A stretch of DNA of 64,000 nucleotides, from positions 43,232,284-43,296,283 of the forward strand of contig JAVLUZ010000154.1 in the NCBI GenBank assembly GCA_036768485.1, in the 5' to 3' direction. This document shows, one piece after another, positions 62,584 through 64,000 of the stretch (its first letter is position 1; every line of letters begins with the position of its first letter). The position numbers were made by a program, and so were the translations under genes. The stretch comes from Mermis nigrescens. Taxonomy: Eukaryota > Nematoda > Enoplea > Mermithida > Mermithidae. Under the pieces are notes generated by a model. It was not told the DNA's origin, searched no databases, and saw only the letters and a list, made by a program, of their open reading frames with translations.

Positions 62584-64000
62584 TGTACATGGACAGCAAG
62601 CAAATTTTGGAGGTAGAACAGGAGTTGTTTAAACGAGTGCCAAAAGTTCTGGGCAGTCTAATGGGTTTTAAAGCGGGTTTTTCGTACTCTCCTGAGGGTT
62701 AGCAAAAGTTTTAAGCCGTTGGGTACTTGATTGAGGAGTTTTTATAATTTTGTGTTTGATTTTCTAGTTTAGTTCGTTTCAAAGTTTTTCACGCACCGAG
62801 CTCAAAATTTTTTTCTTATAATTACACTTAAAATTTTTCACGATCGGTCGTTTTATTAATTGAATTAAAGGACTCAAAACGCCTGTGTATAATGCATACA
62901 TACGTATGTAGCATCATTCTTATATTGATACTTAGTCAGAAAATTTTTGACTCCTTCAATTTTTGACTAAATCTTGCGTTTTTGGCCACTTGTAGCTTTT
63001 TTTTTCTTTGCCATTTTTGGCCAAAAATTGATGGTCAATAACCCCCCCCTTCCTCGGGAAGGACAAACATGCACGTGGTCAAAATTTCCGAAGGGGGGGA
63101 GTAAATAAATAATATTGCCATTGTCAAATTTTGATACTTAATTCATTGTATTTCATTCTTCATGAAATTTTATAATTAAATTTGCATGAAAACAAATAAA
63201 AAAATAAGGACGATGGAATGACCTGTGACATCACATGTACATATGCGAAACAATAGAAGAAAGGTGATGAACAAATTGAACATTTTGCTGTTTGACGCTT
63301 TTTCATGGTTCGATCAATAGGTTTGGTCCCGAAATAGCCTGAGAGGGGTTGCGCCTCTCTAAAGTCCTTTTAGAGGGATACCTCGTACCCCTACATACAT
63401 ACATGTAAACGCTGGAAATTTCGGTGAGGTTCCCCGATCTTTAGGGGGGTTAAATGTCCACTATTTTTTGGTCAAAAACGGCCAAAAAATTCAATTTTTT
63501 CCAAAAATCGTGGGGGTCAAAAATTTTCTGGCTTTGGGGGAGCGATGGGGGCGAGCTGTGGGTGAGGGGATCTCTCGCCACCTGTTACATGTACAGTACT
63601 GTGCAAAAGTCTTCTCACACTTGCATGATTTGTGCTGTGTAACCCTCATTTTCGTATGTTATTTTAATTACGTCAGTTACCTTATCATCTGGCATACCCT
63701 CTTTTCTTTGATAGACAAAAATGTGCTCTTAATAAAGAGCATGATTTCCAGATTTATTGCTACTTCAATAAAATAATTGTGTCAAAAGGAGAGGGTCTGT
63801 GCCAACAATCAATGTGAAAATTGGGCTCGTGAAAGATCATTATATTTCTGAGAGAGAGAGAATAATTGAGGCATGAAAGTTTCAGATCATACAGTATACT
63901 ATATTAACAAAAACTATGTTTGATATTTAGTTAGCATCACTGCCTTGAAAGGAACTTGTCGCCAGCTTCACAAAGTTGACAAAAATTCAGATAATTCAGC
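62584..64000. other. Window end, mostly featureless, with G-like pieces
   Basis: G-family wording appears at about 62975-63050 and 63395-63595 (GGTTAAATGTCCACTATTTTTTGG, GGGTCAAAAATTTTCTGGC, CCTGTTACATGTA). A last Y-box exon could lie here or beyond; I could not recognise one. The rest is AT-rich without clear features. Confidence 0.4.

Overview
This is a window of animal nuclear DNA. It is AT-rich, has spliced genes with GT-AG introns, and has no bacterial gene organisation. I cannot name the species. The gene families (an SLC12A9-type transporter and a Y-box protein) fit any metazoan; the many hAT- and mariner-like elements and TACATATGTA-rich spacers would suit an arthropod or similar invertebrate, but that is only an impression.

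Two protein genes, both on the + strand, account for almost all real coding sequence. The first is an SLC12A9-like cation-chloride-cotransporter-family gene. Fifteen exons between 6166 and 39490 give about 1,048 residues, with intron phases that agree at every junction except one: a single extra base at the end of exon 3 breaks the frame. The second is a Y-box cold-shock-domain protein gene. Six exons between 46152 and 59844 give the N-terminus, the split cold-shock domain and a long Arg/Gly-rich tail; the last exon visible ends at a probable splice donor, so the gene should continue downstream.

Everything between the exons is dominated by transposable elements. I could bound about 25 of them by inverted ends plus target duplications, most of 8 bp and therefore hAT-like. 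Layout: 550-4961, a decayed non-LTR retrotransposon split by a 2.9 kb hAT-like element; 6-39 kb, the transporter gene, its introns filled with short MITEs, a five-deep nest (9555-12389), an 0.8 kb CCAA minisatellite (19617-20427), a 2.1 kb hAT-like element with an unassigned spliced reading frame (29900-31979), and two MITEs inserted back to back at one target (37760-38941); 39.5-46.1 kb, intergenic, holding a mariner-like MITE and a large inverted satellite array that contains a miniature LTR element (44940-45457); 46-60 kb, the Y-box gene, whose first intron holds a 3 kb palindromic array inside a MITE and another hAT-like element; 59.9-62.6 kb, a further nest with a broken BED-finger transposase on the minus strand; 62.6-64 kb, mostly featureless.

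Three patterns stand out. First, five hAT-like elements (and two arrays) carry, next to their ends, family-specific period-6 GGNNNN words (GGGTCC, GGATCC, GGCTTC, GGCTCC-type, GGGGTC, GGAAAC, GGAAAT-type), as though one element architecture had diversified its terminal binding word. Second, a hairpin motif GGCGCGAAGCGCC, which contains the known hyper-stable DNA mini-hairpin GCGAAGC, recurs about 40 times in otherwise different MITE families. Third, MITEs often sit within 15-50 bp of splice sites while leaving them intact.
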